Positions 6,153-13,285 are shown, counted from the stretch's first letter. The stretch: DNA of 21,104 nt from JAPLXD01 sp041662765 (GCA_041662765.1 JBAZRT010000008.1:1-21104), one strand, 5' to 3'. Notes: generated from the letters alone by a model not told the origin. Numbers and translations are program-made.

Positions 6153-6832
6153 ATGGAAAATCTAAGCGACAGGGTACTCAAGAAGATCAAAGAGGGGCAT
6201 ATCACTCCCAAACCCCGCTGGCAGTTTCTTCTCAAAGATTATTTCGTTTGGTTTGTTTTTCTGATCTCGCTTATCTTCGGGTCGCTTGCTTTTTGTGTTC
6301 TGCTGCATGTTCTTTTCACGAACGATTGGGATCTTTATCAGTATCTTCATACAAGTCTTGTTGGGCATATTCTGATCTCTATTCCCTATCTTTGGGCCGT
6401 TTTTTTAGCGATCTTTGTTCTGATCGCCCATTATAATTTCAAGCACACGAAAAGCGGTTATCGCCGCGAAACATACTTTATCGTAGGGCTCAGCGTTGTC
6501 GGGAGCCTGTTTCTTGGTACGTTTTTGCATACTTTGGGAGCCGGGGAAAAAATCGAAGATTTTGTGGCGGCGAGCGTGCCGGAATATGAAAAAATAGCAT
6601 GTTGCAGCGCAAGAAAAGATATCTGGGTCCAGCCGGCGCGCGGTCTTCTGGCCGGGGAGATTGTTGGCGTCAGTGATGAGAGAAATTTTGAGCTCAAAGA
6701 TTTTTCCGGTTTTGCCTGGCAGGTGCAGGNNNNNNNNNNCAAGATTTTGTTTTTTGGGCGCGGGAGGTTCGGCCTTGGAAAAAAAATGGCGAGACAACTC
6801 ACAAGGCGAAGATTCGTTTTGATGCAGAATAA
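6153..6832 (+). CDS. Polytopic membrane protein, possible anti-sigma partner, interrupted by assembly gap
   Basis: The N-terminal cytosolic stretch LSDRVLKKIKEGHITPKPRW (residues 4-23) is followed by three hydrophobic helices (about 31-53, 68-92, 108-125). A soluble C-terminal part of about 60 residues contains GLLAGEIVGVSDERNFELKDFSG. Ten Ns at 6730-6739 break the gene. After the gap the plausible continuation is the frame beginning DFVFWAREVRPWKKNGETTH and stopping at 6830-6832, because it has balanced composition and ends neatly before the next start. The frame carried straight across the Ns gives an implausible Arg/Gly-rich tail instead. The true missing length should then be 2 modulo 3 bases. 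The order sigma factor then small membrane protein suggests an anti-sigma role, but no anti-sigma domain is recognised. Confidence 0.65.
6730..6739. other. Assembly gap (10 N) inside the membrane protein gene
   Basis: Ten Ns, a conventional placeholder length. The frame before the gap and the best frame after it disagree, showing that ten is not the real size. Confidence 0.95.
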
Positions 6833-6852
6833 ACAATTTCTAGAAAATATTT

Positions 6853-7494
6853 ATGAATTATGAAGCCAAAAATTTCGACAGTATACTCGGTCTTCCGGGA
6901 CTGAGCGACAAACTTCTGAGCAATCATCTTGGGCTCTATGCCGGCTATGTCGCGAATACCAACAAGCTGATGGAAATTTTTGAAAAGATGCAAAAAGAGG
7001 AAAAAATGGCTTTGCCGGAATATGCCGAGTTGAAAAGGCGTTTCGGTTGGGAATGGAACGGGATGCGACTGCATGAATATTATTTTGGAAATCTTTCGGT
7101 CGCGCCGCAAAAGGCCGACGAGGGATTTGCTTCTGTCATGCAAATTAAAAAAGACTTCGGAACCTTTTCGGATTGGGAAAAGGATTTTCGTGCCACGGCA
7201 GCGATGCGAGGAATCGGCTGGGTGATTTTGTGTTTTGATCTCGCAACGCAGAAATTGTTCAATATCTGGATCAATGAACATGACGGCGGCCACCTGGCGG
7301 GTGCTCAGCCAATCTTGGTAATGGATGTTTTTGAGCACGCCTACATGCTGGATTATGGGACAAAAAAAGCTGATTATATTTCAGCTTTCATGAATGCGGT
7401 TGACTGGAAAGTTGTTGGCGATAGATATGATTGGGCGACAAAAATTCAAGATGTGCGGCCGAAAGGGATTGATCATATTGGATGCCGGTGCTAA
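6853..7494 (+). CDS. Iron/manganese superoxide dismutase
   Basis: Converts superoxide to oxygen and hydrogen peroxide in the cytosol. The 213-residue protein carries the four metal ligands in the right order and context: His25 (SNHLGLYAGY), His74 (RLHEYYFGNL), Asp158 and His162 (MDVFEHAYMLDYG). It also has the GWVIL strand near 117 and the closing YISAFMNAVDWKVV helix. It is slightly divergent from classical SodA/SodB: the first helix segment is shortened, the usual YxxGGAxxH-type text is replaced, and the C-terminal tail GIDHIGCRC holds two cysteines. Metal choice between iron and manganese cannot be fixed from these residues. It sits 20 bases after the membrane protein gene and ends against convergent genes. 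Confidence 0.93.
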   Translation: MNYEAKNFDSILGLPGLSDKLLSNHLGLYAGYVANTNKLMEIFEKMQKEEKMALPEYAELKRRFGWEWNGMRLHEYYFGNLSVAPQKADEGFASVMQIKKDFGTFSDWEKDFRATAAMRGIGWVILCFDLATQKLFNIWINEHDGGHLAGAQPILVMDVFEHAYMLDYGTKKADYISAFMNAVDWKVVGDRYDWATKIQDVRPKGIDHIGCRC

Positions 7495-7502
7495 AAGTGT
7501 CA

Positions 7503-7539
7503 AACATTCAATGTTAGGGAGGCCCCAACATTGAATGTT
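7503..7539. terminator. Stem-loop between convergent genes
   Basis: AACATTCAATGTT (7503-7515) and AACATTGAATGTT (7527-7539) are exact complements (13 bp), with a further GGG/CCC pairing towards the loop. It lies between the stops of two convergent genes, where a bidirectional terminator is expected. T-tracts are weak, so termination efficiency is uncertain. Each arm is itself nearly palindromic. Confidence 0.6.
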
Positions 7540-7544
7540 AATTG

Positions 7545-8081
7545 CTATTCCAAACAGCAATCTACCGCTTTTCGGACAAGCTCGCCCAGCTTTCCCATAA
7601 ATCCTTTCTTCTCAGTGTCATGCTTATTGAGGGCCTCGCCGTCAATTTTTTTTATGTCATCTGTTCCAACCAACTTCATATTAAGACCCCAAAAAAGGGA
7701 ATAGCAGTCATAGGATTTTTCAAAAAGCTCTTCAGCTTCTTTTTTGTTTCCGGCTTTATGCTGTTTTGTTCCCACCTCCATAAGGCGCATCGAAGCGGCG
7801 AGCAGGTGCTTGGAAATACACCAAACCTCGCCCTCGTATTCTTTGATTATTTTTCGCAAAAGTTCCCCGCGCATTTTGCGAACTTCCTGGAGCAGGTCAT
7901 AATATTCTGATTTTCCGGTTTTCGCGCCTGTGAAAAAGAAGTGTTCTTCAATCGACACAAGATTCATGATAGCAATCGACAAATCTTGATCGGAAGAAAG
8001 ATCCATTTTGTCGGCTTTTTTCATCTCATCCACTTTCTCGATGAGTTCGTTGATTTTTTGAAGTTTTTCTTGATCGGGCAT
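7545..8081 (-). CDS. Helical hypothetical protein (178 aa)
   Basis: A soluble, all-helical, highly charged protein with no signal peptide or membrane span. Successive helices can be seen, such as LQKINELIEKVDEMKKADK, LSIAIMNLVSIEEHFFFTG, EYYDLLQEVRKMRGELLRKI and SKHLLAASMRLMEVGTKQH, then NKKEAEELFEKSYDCYSLFWG. The last two are spaced like a TPR pair or a four-helix bundle. The end KAVDCCLE has paired cysteines. I do not recognise the family. It begins four bases after the stop of the upstream CPVC membrane protein gene, so the two form an operon and may work together. Confidence 0.75.
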   Translation of the reverse strand: MPDQEKLQKINELIEKVDEMKKADKMDLSSDQDLSIAIMNLVSIEEHFFFTGAKTGKSEYYDLLQEVRKMRGELLRKIIKEYEGEVWCISKHLLAASMRLMEVGTKQHKAGNKKEAEELFEKSYDCYSLFWGLNMKLVGTDDIKKIDGEALNKHDTEKKGFMGKLGELVRKAVDCCLE

Positions 8082-8085
8082 ATTT

Positions 8086-8583
8086 TTAGCACGTGAAATA
8101 AAGAATTATACTGGCGATTATCAGTGGCAATATTCCCGCAACGATCTTTTGGCCTTTGAAATATGAAACATCGCCGTTTTTCTTGCGAATATAGTTGTGA
8201 AACAAGACTCCCGCGGAGAACAGAACGCTTCCCAAGATAATTCCAAGCAAAAGTTTGTCAATCCCGCATAGCTTGTTATATGGATGGCCGATCTTTCCTT
8301 TGAGCCAGAGCGGCAAAATAATTATTGCATAATAGGCCAAAAAAATCAGAATTTTCCTGCCTTTGAACCTGATATTTTTCCCGTTCAGCCAATTGATCGT
8401 CCAAATTGACATGGAAACGATCAGAGCCCCGATCCAAAGGCCGGATATCGAATCATCGATTCCGAGCCATTCGGCGACGCCTAGTCCCGCTCCAACGGCT
8501 ACGGTGCAGACGGGACAGACGGCATGAGCGGCCTGGGATGATAACAATAGCACGAATGCTGAAATTGAGAGTATTTTTTTCAT
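8086..8583 (-). CDS. CPVC-containing polytopic membrane protein (165 aa)
   Basis: Starts MKKILSISAFVLLLSS with AAHA, a clear signal peptide or first membrane helix. Immediately after comes the motif AVCPVCTVAVGAGLG, a CxxC at the outer membrane face as in thiol-redox or metal-relay proteins. About four more hydrophobic helices follow (near 48-65, 74-92, 107-128, 145-163), and there is a last Cys at the C-terminus (YFTC). The frame extends upstream to 8643, but that part would lie across the minus-strand -10 at 8632-8637 and lacks signal-peptide character, so the start at 8583 is chosen. The function may be in periplasmic disulfide chemistry, but no VKOR or DsbD signature is present. Confidence 0.78.
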   Translation of the reverse strand: MKKILSISAFVLLLSSQAAHAVCPVCTVAVGAGLGVAEWLGIDDSISGLWIGALIVSMSIWTINWLNGKNIRFKGRKILIFLAYYAIIILPLWLKGKIGHPYNKLCGIDKLLLGIILGSVLFSAGVLFHNYIRKKNGDVSYFKGQKIVAGILPLIIASIILYFTC

Positions 8584-8631
8584 AAAAATTCTGTATCGAA
8601 TTTTAGATTTAGAGTCTGGAAATCCAAGTCT

Positions 8632-8637
8632 ATTATA
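8632..8637 (-). promoter_or_regulatory. Minus-strand -10 box for the CPVC operon
   Basis: ATTATA on the plus strand reads TATAAT on the minus strand, 48 bases upstream of the chosen start at 8583. The -35 (TTCCAA, 17 bases further) is weak. Confidence 0.45.
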
Positions 8638-8731
8638 TCTCATTTCTCCGATTTTTGGAAGGGTGGTTGCAGGATCTTTTTGAGTGTATTTTCCTGATAT
8701 CTTCGCACGTGGATAAAACCGGCGAGCTTTG

Positions 8732-8760
8732 TTGTAGCCAGGCGATAAATATGGTATAAT
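8732..8760 (+). promoter_or_regulatory. Promoter of the secreted Cys-rich protein gene
   Basis: TTGTAG (8732-8737), a 17-base spacer, and TATAAT (8755-8760) within the extended form TGGTATAAT. It gives a leader of about 80 bases and is divergent from the minus-strand operon promoter about 95 bases away. Confidence 0.72.
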
Positions 8761-8796
8761 TTTCGCAAGAGTAATAATTTACTAAAGTAAAATATT

Positions 8797-8821
8797 CTTG
8801 AAGTGAAATTGTTGCTTCAAG
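8797..8821 (+). other. Leader hairpin before the secreted protein gene
   Basis: CTTGAAG (8797-8803) and CTTCAAG (8815-8821) form a 7-bp stem with an 11-base loop in the 5' leader. A smaller TTTACT-AA-AGTAAA palindrome (8778-8791) precedes it. No ribosome binding site is obvious near the ATG. Confidence 0.35.
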
Positions 8822-8847
8822 GCGTTTAACTGAGTAAAAACAAAAAA

Positions 8848-9882
8848 ATGATGAAGAAAATCGGATTGATATTATTTTTTGTTTGTCTTGTGATTTTATT
8901 CTGCTGCCCTGGTATTGTTAACGCTGCCAGTACCACTGTGTGTCTTGCCGATAGTTTAAATATATTTGATCCCGCTCGACCCGATATCAATTTCACTGTA
9001 TCAGGCGATCCTTACTACTACTACGATGTCGCGGTATGGAAATGGACAGGCGGTGCTTGGAATCTAAAATACCATTCAGGAACACTCGTGCCGTCGAGCA
9101 CGAGTCCGGGAACATACACTCATCTAATACCGCCGGGGACTTTAGAGGTGGATGGCAGCATTTATGCAGCGCAGGTTGCGGTTCACAACGGTTACGTATG
9201 GTCGCCATGGGCTGAAGGATATTTCATTCTCAATAAACGCGATGGCCAATGCGGGACTTCAGCGGGCGGGACATTTTGCCCTTACAGTTTGCCTTCTTTA
9301 GTATATCCTCAACTTTGTTTAAGATATAATGTATTTGATCCGCCGACAGTTTCCGGATCCGGAGCCGCTGGAACAACGTGGTCTTGGACATGTTCCGGCC
9401 AAGCGGGCGGGGACCCGTCTCCAGCTTGCACGGCACAGGCCAGAATTGTAGAGTCACCCAACTGTGGCAGTGTCATGAGCGACACAATTTGTTCGGGCAG
9501 CAGTATCACATTGGACCCATCCAGGCTATGCACTATTTATGATCCGGCCAGGCCACCCGTCGTCACTGGAAACGGAACAACTGGATGGAATTGGACTTGC
9601 TCGGCAGAGTGCAACCAGACGGGTCTAGACAAAGCATGCACTAGATATTATACGGAAAGAATTATCCCCACATGCGGCGACGCGAGCGGACAAAATTATT
9701 GCTACGAAGAAACTCAGCCCGATTCGGACAATTTGTGTTCTCCCAACTCCTTATACCAGGCCGGAAGTTTAGAAAATAACTACACGGAATGGACGTGGAA
9801 TTGCAACGGCATTTGTCCAACCAGCACGACCGTATGTCATGCCGGCAATAGCCATTCCTGCGGGTGGATAGAAACAAATTAA
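8848..9882 (+). CDS. Secreted Cys-rich repeat-module protein (344 aa)
   Basis: Residues 1-27 form a signal peptide (a hydrophobic run, then VNAA). The first folded part (about 28-130) is beta-rich, Tyr/Trp-rich and Cys-poor. After it come at least three related modules that open with a CG or NCG turn, contain a Pro-rich stretch ending in LC, and close with a Trp-x-Trp-x-Cys strand (WSWTCSG, WNWTCSA, WTWNCNG). Such modules are common in exported proteins of Patescibacteria, by recall. Cysteines probably form disulfides outside the cell. The module sequences are well diverged. It lies just upstream of the Hxs-like operon on the same strand, separated by about 80 bases with a second promoter, so a functional link is possible but unproven. 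Confidence 0.75.
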   Translation: MMKKIGLILFFVCLVILFCCPGIVNAASTTVCLADSLNIFDPARPDINFTVSGDPYYYYDVAVWKWTGGAWNLKYHSGTLVPSSTSPGTYTHLIPPGTLEVDGSIYAAQVAVHNGYVWSPWAEGYFILNKRDGQCGTSAGGTFCPYSLPSLVYPQLCLRYNVFDPPTVSGSGAAGTTWSWTCSGQAGGDPSPACTAQARIVESPNCGSVMSDTICSGSSITLDPSRLCTIYDPARPPVVTGNGTTGWNWTCSAECNQTGLDKACTRYYTERIIPTCGDASGQNYCYEETQPDSDNLCSPNSLYQAGSLENNYTEWTWNCNGICPTSTTVCHAGNSHSCGWIETN

Positions 9883-9899
9883 ACTTTTTTTTCGGGGTA

Positions 9900-9928
9900 T
9901 TGTCGTTCCTATGACGTCGTGATAGAGT
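9900..9928 (+). promoter_or_regulatory. Candidate promoter of the Hxs-like operon
   Basis: TTGTCG (9900-9905), a 17-base spacer, and TAGAGT (9923-9928) preceded by TGA (an extended -10). It lies 35 bases before the first ATG of the operon; a short TTTAG-CAG-CTAAA hairpin lies in the leader. Confidence 0.45.
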
Positions 9929-9963
9929 TAATTGTAGATAAATTGCTTTAGCAGCTAAATTTT

Positions 9964-10434
9964 ATGCAAAAACCGAAAAGCAAGATCAATATAAAGGAAA
10001 ATCAAATAGTTTTTCAGCTAAGCAGCAGGAATTATCCGCTGGAGGCTGTGCATAATACTGCCTATGTTTTTTTAGACAGGGCGTATATATATCTGGATGG
10101 AGATCCGGAAAAAGAAATCGTAGTATCCCTCAAAGGAAAAGATAAACTGGACAAAATTCAGCTTGAGGCTCTAAGAGGAGAATTTTTAAATGAGCTGTTG
10201 AATTATCTTGTAAGAATTCAGATTGCAAAACAGAACAAAAAAATAAGAGAATTCGTAGTCGGTTCGGCTTTAATCCATGGTCTAGGGACCGATTTGATGT
10301 CTAATGAGAATATCGATAATGGCTCAACGGGAGAATGGAAAAGCGACCCATTGGGCATTGCGGTTCCCTGGGAAGACAAATATGAGAAAAAAGGTAAGCC
10401 ACAAAAGAGAAAAAAAATCGCCAGAAAAGGCTAA
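9964..10434 (+). CDS. hxsD: HxsD-like protein (156 aa) with basic C-terminal extension
   Basis: HxsD is a small partner protein found with paired radical SAM maturases and His-Xaa-Ser peptides; its biochemical role is not established. Residues about 15-100 match the family pattern: YPLEAVHNTAYVFLDRAYIY, a charged strand-rich middle with VVSLKGKD, then the signature helix FLNELLNYLVRIQIAKQNKKIREFV, which corresponds to the LLNDYxLRE signature that named the family. The remaining 55 residues (from about 101) are extra compared with the usual roughly 80-110 residue family length. They are Gly/Asn-rich, then Lys/Arg-rich at the end, perhaps a substrate- or membrane-contacting tail. It is the first gene of the array, downstream of a candidate promoter, and its 3' end overlaps the next gene. 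Confidence 0.75.
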   Translation: MQKPKSKINIKENQIVFQLSSRNYPLEAVHNTAYVFLDRAYIYLDGDPEKEIVVSLKGKDKLDKIQLEALRGEFLNELLNYLVRIQIAKQNKKIREFVVGSALIHGLGTDLMSNENIDNGSTGEWKSDPLGIAVPWEDKYEKKGKPQKRKKIARKG

Positions 10435-10630
10435 TTTTATCAATTTCAACAAATGCATATATCAAAAACGAGCAATCTTGAAGTCGATTGCCGATTTTGA
10501 TGAGTTGGCGGACTTTGATTTGAAAGAAAAAAAAGAATATTTTGTATTGATCATCAAACAAAAATTTTTTTCTTCAAAAAATTTTCTTGATGAATTTTCG
10601 AATTATGTACTGGGATTAATGGAAAAATAA
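10382..10630 (+). CDS. Second, shorter HxsD-like protein (82 aa)
   Basis: From about residue 20 the sequence INFNKCIYQKRAILKSIADF, a strand FVLIIKQKF, and the closing helix FLDEFSNYVLGLM line up in order with the upstream HxsD-like protein (YPLEAV, VVSLKGK, GEFLNELLNYLV). Inference: it is a divergent paralogue, so the locus carries two partner proteins. The N-terminal 20 residues are very basic. The start at 10382 is preceded by GGAAG at good spacing and gives a 53-base overlap with the preceding gene in another frame; a longer form from 10304 is possible but begins with nonsense-like sequence shared with the upstream coding region. It ends five bases before the HxsB-like gene, indicating tight coupling. 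Confidence 0.6.
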   Translation: MRKKVSHKREKKSPEKANFINFNKCIYQKRAILKSIADFDELADFDLKEKKEYFVLIIKQKFFSSKNFLDEFSNYVLGLMEK

Positions 10631-10634
10631 TTTC

Positions 10635-12074
10635 ATGATAAATAAAAAAATTATCGAAAATAAGGAGATAAACAAAAACCTGGGTTTTTTTCGATTTAAA
10701 AGGACAAATAAAGGCGAATATTTATTAACGAATGACATAGGTGATTTTATTTTTTTGCCAGAAGCCGACTTTTCCGCGTTTATAAAGGGGAGCATTGATA
10801 AAAAGACAGATCTTTATAAAGAGTTAGTCCAGAAAAAATTTGCAAAGGATAACAACGACTATAGCGAATTTATTGAAAATTATCGCGGAAGAAACAGATA
10901 TTTATTTCAAAATGGTCCAAGTCTGCACATCATTGTGGTGACTTTGCGATGCAATCACACTTGTGTCTATTGCCAAGCAAGCTCATGTGACTCAAACAAG
11001 GAAGACAAGGACTTGGATGTAAAAATGGCCAAGAAGATTGTTGATTCAATTTTCGCAAGTCCCAACAAAAACCTAACCATCGAGTTTCAAGGAGGCGAAC
11101 CTTTATTGAATTGGCCGACAGTGAAATTTATCGTTGAATATGCAAGAAAAAAGAACAGGCGTGAAAAAAGAAATCTGAAGATTGCCCTTGTCTCAAATTT
11201 TTCCATGATGAATGAGAAGATAGCCAGCTTCTTGTTTAAGAACAAGGTTTCTTTTTGCACTTCACTGGACGGTCCGGAAAAAGTACATAATAAAAACAGA
11301 ATCTGGCTTGGAGGAAATAGCTACCGTGAAACGACAAAATGGCTTAGGTACTTGTTGAAAAGGTACAAGAGTTATTATATTTTTCAGCCAGGCGCCCTAA
11401 CAACCATCTCCAAGTCCTCTCTTCCTTTTTGGAAAGAAATTATTGATGAGTATGTCAGGTTCGGACTAGATAATGTTGTCCTGAGAATGCTGGCTCCTCT
11501 CGGCATTGCGCAAAAAGGCTGGGAAAAGATAGGCTATTCGCCGGAAGAATTCTTGGAATTTTATAGAAAAAGCTTGGATTATATTTTCTTTCTTAATCTT
11601 GAAAAGGGAATAAAATTCAGGGAAATTACCGCATCTTATTTTGCCGTTAAAATATTTTTAAACAGTGACCCGAATTTTTCTGATCTTCGTTCTCCTTGTG
11701 GGGCGGGAATCGGCCAGATGTTATATAATTACAATGGAGATATATACACCTGCGATGAGGGAAGAATGCTGGGTGAAGATCTATGCAAAATCGGAAAAGC
11801 CGGTGGAAAGTATAAAGATTTGTTAACTCACCCATCGGTTAGGACATTATGTTTGTCATCCTGTCTTGAGGGTCTTTCTTGTGACAATTGCGTCTACAAA
11901 CCCTTTTGCGGGACCTGCCCAATTATAAATTATGTCGAAGGAGGGAGTATATTTCCCCAGATGCCCAATAGCAGCCGCTGTCGGATTTTCAAGGGAATTT
12001 TAGACCATTTATTTTTAAGAATCAGGGAAAACGATGAAATAAGGTCGTTGCTGAAAAAATGGGCAACTGGCTGA
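10635..12074 (+). CDS. hxsB: HxsB-like radical SAM/SPASM peptide maturase (479 aa)
   Basis: Radical SAM enzymes cleave S-adenosylmethionine at a [4Fe-4S] cluster to start radical chemistry; HxsB is one of the paired maturases of His-Xaa-Ser systems. Residues 1-95 carry the HxsB-type start (FRFKRTNKGEYLLTNDIGDFIFLPE, then FQNGPSLHIIVVTLRC). The cluster motif is Cys106-X3-Cys110-X2-Cys113, and GGEP is at 153-156. A SPASM-like auxiliary domain begins at Cys355 (CX12GX4C) and ends with CDNCVYKPFCGTC (CX2CX5CX2C) and a last Cys near 451, enough for two auxiliary clusters. The length is usual for HxsB. The leading 95 residues could hold a peptide-recognition fold, which is inference. It follows the HxsD-like genes with five bases spacing. 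Confidence 0.88.
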   Translation: MINKKIIENKEINKNLGFFRFKRTNKGEYLLTNDIGDFIFLPEADFSAFIKGSIDKKTDLYKELVQKKFAKDNNDYSEFIENYRGRNRYLFQNGPSLHIIVVTLRCNHTCVYCQASSCDSNKEDKDLDVKMAKKIVDSIFASPNKNLTIEFQGGEPLLNWPTVKFIVEYARKKNRREKRNLKIALVSNFSMMNEKIASFLFKNKVSFCTSLDGPEKVHNKNRIWLGGNSYRETTKWLRYLLKRYKSYYIFQPGALTTISKSSLPFWKEIIDEYVRFGLDNVVLRMLAPLGIAQKGWEKIGYSPEEFLEFYRKSLDYIFFLNLEKGIKFREITASYFAVKIFLNSDPNFSDLRSPCGAGIGQMLYNYNGDIYTCDEGRMLGEDLCKIGKAGGKYKDLLTHPSVRTLCLSSCLEGLSCDNCVYKPFCGTCPIINYVEGGSIFPQMPNSSRCRIFKGILDHLFLRIRENDEIRSLLKKWATG

Positions 12075-12119
12075 AATATTCCTAGTATCTATAGTTGATA
12101 AATTATATAAAATAAAAAA

Positions 12120-12920
12120 ATGTCTTTTAAGAAAATTTTGTTGATATCAATCCTGTTTATCGTTGGAGTCTCGTTGATTCTTTTTATTTATTTCAAGTTT
12201 GTTGCAACGCCTGCAAAAGAGGCAACTCCGAACGTTGTCTATTCAAAATATGGTGAATGCATAAAAAATTTTGACACGACAAAATTTGATCTTGGCAACA
12301 AAGAAATATGGTCTAGCGACGAGCTGGGTTATAGGCTACTCAATTTCAAGATTATGGAGAGTCTTTCCAATGAAAATGAAAAGGGGTGCCTCGATTTTCA
12401 AAATATTGAAGCGGCCAACTCTCTTTTCTCTTTTGATTTCTGCCATTCAAGCCAGAAGAATATTCAGATGCTTTATGATTTTGTTGAAAAAATTAAACAG
12501 GGAATGCCAGAGGATGATTTTGTGGCGGAATGCCAAAGTGTTCTTCTCAACAAGATGAACGGTTTTAAATCAGATGTGCCGGAAAATTTGTGGAATGAGC
12601 GAAGTCGTCTATTTTGCAAAAATATATACTTATCTTATCAAAAAAGTGTTGTTGTCCTGGATGATGCATTCGTAAGCGATTCAACTGCTAAAAATGCTCC
12701 AACATGTGATTGTTTCGACGAGGAAGGAAAACAGAGGACTTGCCAAAATGAATTTTGCGGAATAATGGAGTTTTTTGTGGCTGTTTCCAAGAATGACCAA
12801 TCTTTGTGTCCGGAATCAACCGAGGTTAGTGCTCTCCCGTTTTGCAATTTTTATTTTGACAAGCAGTATCTTGAGAAATATAAGAATATTTTCAAAAAAC
12901 TTTATTGCCGGGAAAAATAG
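12120..12920 (+). CDS. Cys-rich membrane-anchored protein of unknown function (266 aa)
   Basis: Residues about 4-27 form a single membrane helix (ILLISILFIVGVSLILFIYF), after which the rest should lie outside the cytoplasm. The ectodomain has about twelve cysteines in contexts such as GECIKN, GCLDF, FCHSS, LFCKN, PTCDCFDEEG, TCQNEFCG, LCPES, FCNFY and YCREK. An even number with this spread suggests disulfides. No enzyme motif is recognised. It sits between the HxsB-like maturase and the repeat peptide gene, starting 45 bases after one and ending 38 bases before the other. It could therefore help export, anchor or protect the product, or be a modification partner, but this is only position-based. 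Confidence 0.7.
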   Translation: MSFKKILLISILFIVGVSLILFIYFKFVATPAKEATPNVVYSKYGECIKNFDTTKFDLGNKEIWSSDELGYRLLNFKIMESLSNENEKGCLDFQNIEAANSLFSFDFCHSSQKNIQMLYDFVEKIKQGMPEDDFVAECQSVLLNKMNGFKSDVPENLWNERSRLFCKNIYLSYQKSVVVLDDAFVSDSTAKNAPTCDCFDEEGKQRTCQNEFCGIMEFFVAVSKNDQSLCPESTEVSALPFCNFYFDKQYLEKYKNIFKKLYCREK

Positions 12921-12958
12921 CCCAGAAGAACAATCAAGTCAATAACTATTTCAAAAAT

Positions 12959-13282
12959 ATGAAAAAAATTAGTAGCCAAATTCCAAAAAGAAAAAAGAGT
13001 CTAAGTAATTTTTTGACAGAAGAAGACGGTAAGATCGCAAAGAAAGATTTGGCAAAACTCGGCATGATAATTGCAATTAGCGCCATAGCCGCGTCCGCGG
13101 CCATGAAGCCAAAAGATGTTATTGCAACCTGTACTCATGCGCAACACGGTTCTCACGGAAGCCACGGTTCTCACGGAAGCCACGGTTCTCACGGAAGCCA
13201 CGGTTCTCACGGAAGCCACGGTTCTCACGGAAGCCATTACAACAGTCACGGAAGTCATGGCGCCCATAATTCCGGCTGGTAA
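12959..13282 (+). CDS. hxsA: HxsA-like His-Gly-Ser repeat precursor peptide (107 aa)
   Basis: Inferred substrate of the surrounding maturases. The basic N-terminus (KRKKSLSNFLTEEDGKIAKK, residues 10-29) looks like a leader. Residues about 34-49 are hydrophobic (LGMIIAISAIAASAAM), and one Cys is at residue 58. Residues 63-92 are ten perfect His-Gly-Ser units, then a looser tail HYNSHGSHGAHNSGW to the end. This layout matches the His-Xaa-Ser repeat proteins of Hxs loci. The ATG at 12959 is chosen over the upstream TTG at 12905, which would overlap the preceding gene; neither has a Shine-Dalgarno sequence. Whether a cleaved, secreted or anchored product results is unknown. It is followed three bases later by a double radical SAM gene. 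Confidence 0.82.
   Translation: MKKISSQIPKRKKSLSNFLTEEDGKIAKKDLAKLGMIIAISAIAASAAMKPKDVIATCTHAQHGSHGSHGSHGSHGSHGSHGSHGSHGSHGSHYNSHGSHGAHNSGW
13145..13234 (+). repeat. Perfect 18-bp tandem repeat, five copies, inside the HxsA-like gene
   Basis: The unit CACGGTTCTCACGGAAGC is present five times without mismatch (starts at 13145, 13163, 13181, 13199, 13217). Each unit encodes two His-Gly-Ser triplets with different synonymous codons (GGT TCT then GGA AGC), so the DNA period is twice the peptide period. This points to recent expansion by duplication and to possible length variation. Confidence 0.97.
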
Positions 13283-13285
13283 ATT

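Noticed and set aside
6799..7338. 179-codon minus-strand frame
   Set aside because: It is antisense to the superoxide dismutase gene, whose metal ligands are intact.
7542..7910. 122-codon plus-strand frame
   Set aside because: It is opposite the helical minus-strand gene, which is coupled by four bases to a well supported upstream gene.
8584..8643. Twenty-codon N-terminal extension of the CPVC membrane protein
   Set aside because: It spans a minus-strand TATAAT and places charged residues before a clear signal peptide that begins at 8583.
10304..10381. Longer start for the second HxsD-like gene
   Set aside because: The extra residues come from the other frame of the upstream gene and do not look conserved; the ATG at 10382 has a GGAAG ribosome binding site.
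12905..12958. Upstream extension of the repeat peptide from a TTG
   Set aside because: It would overlap the preceding gene and adds an Asn/Gln-rich stretch; the ATG at 12959 gives a typical basic leader.
13145..13234. Regular tandem repeats as a possible CRISPR array
   Set aside because: The 18-bp units are directly adjacent with no spacers, and they encode a clean His-Gly-Ser repeat in frame.
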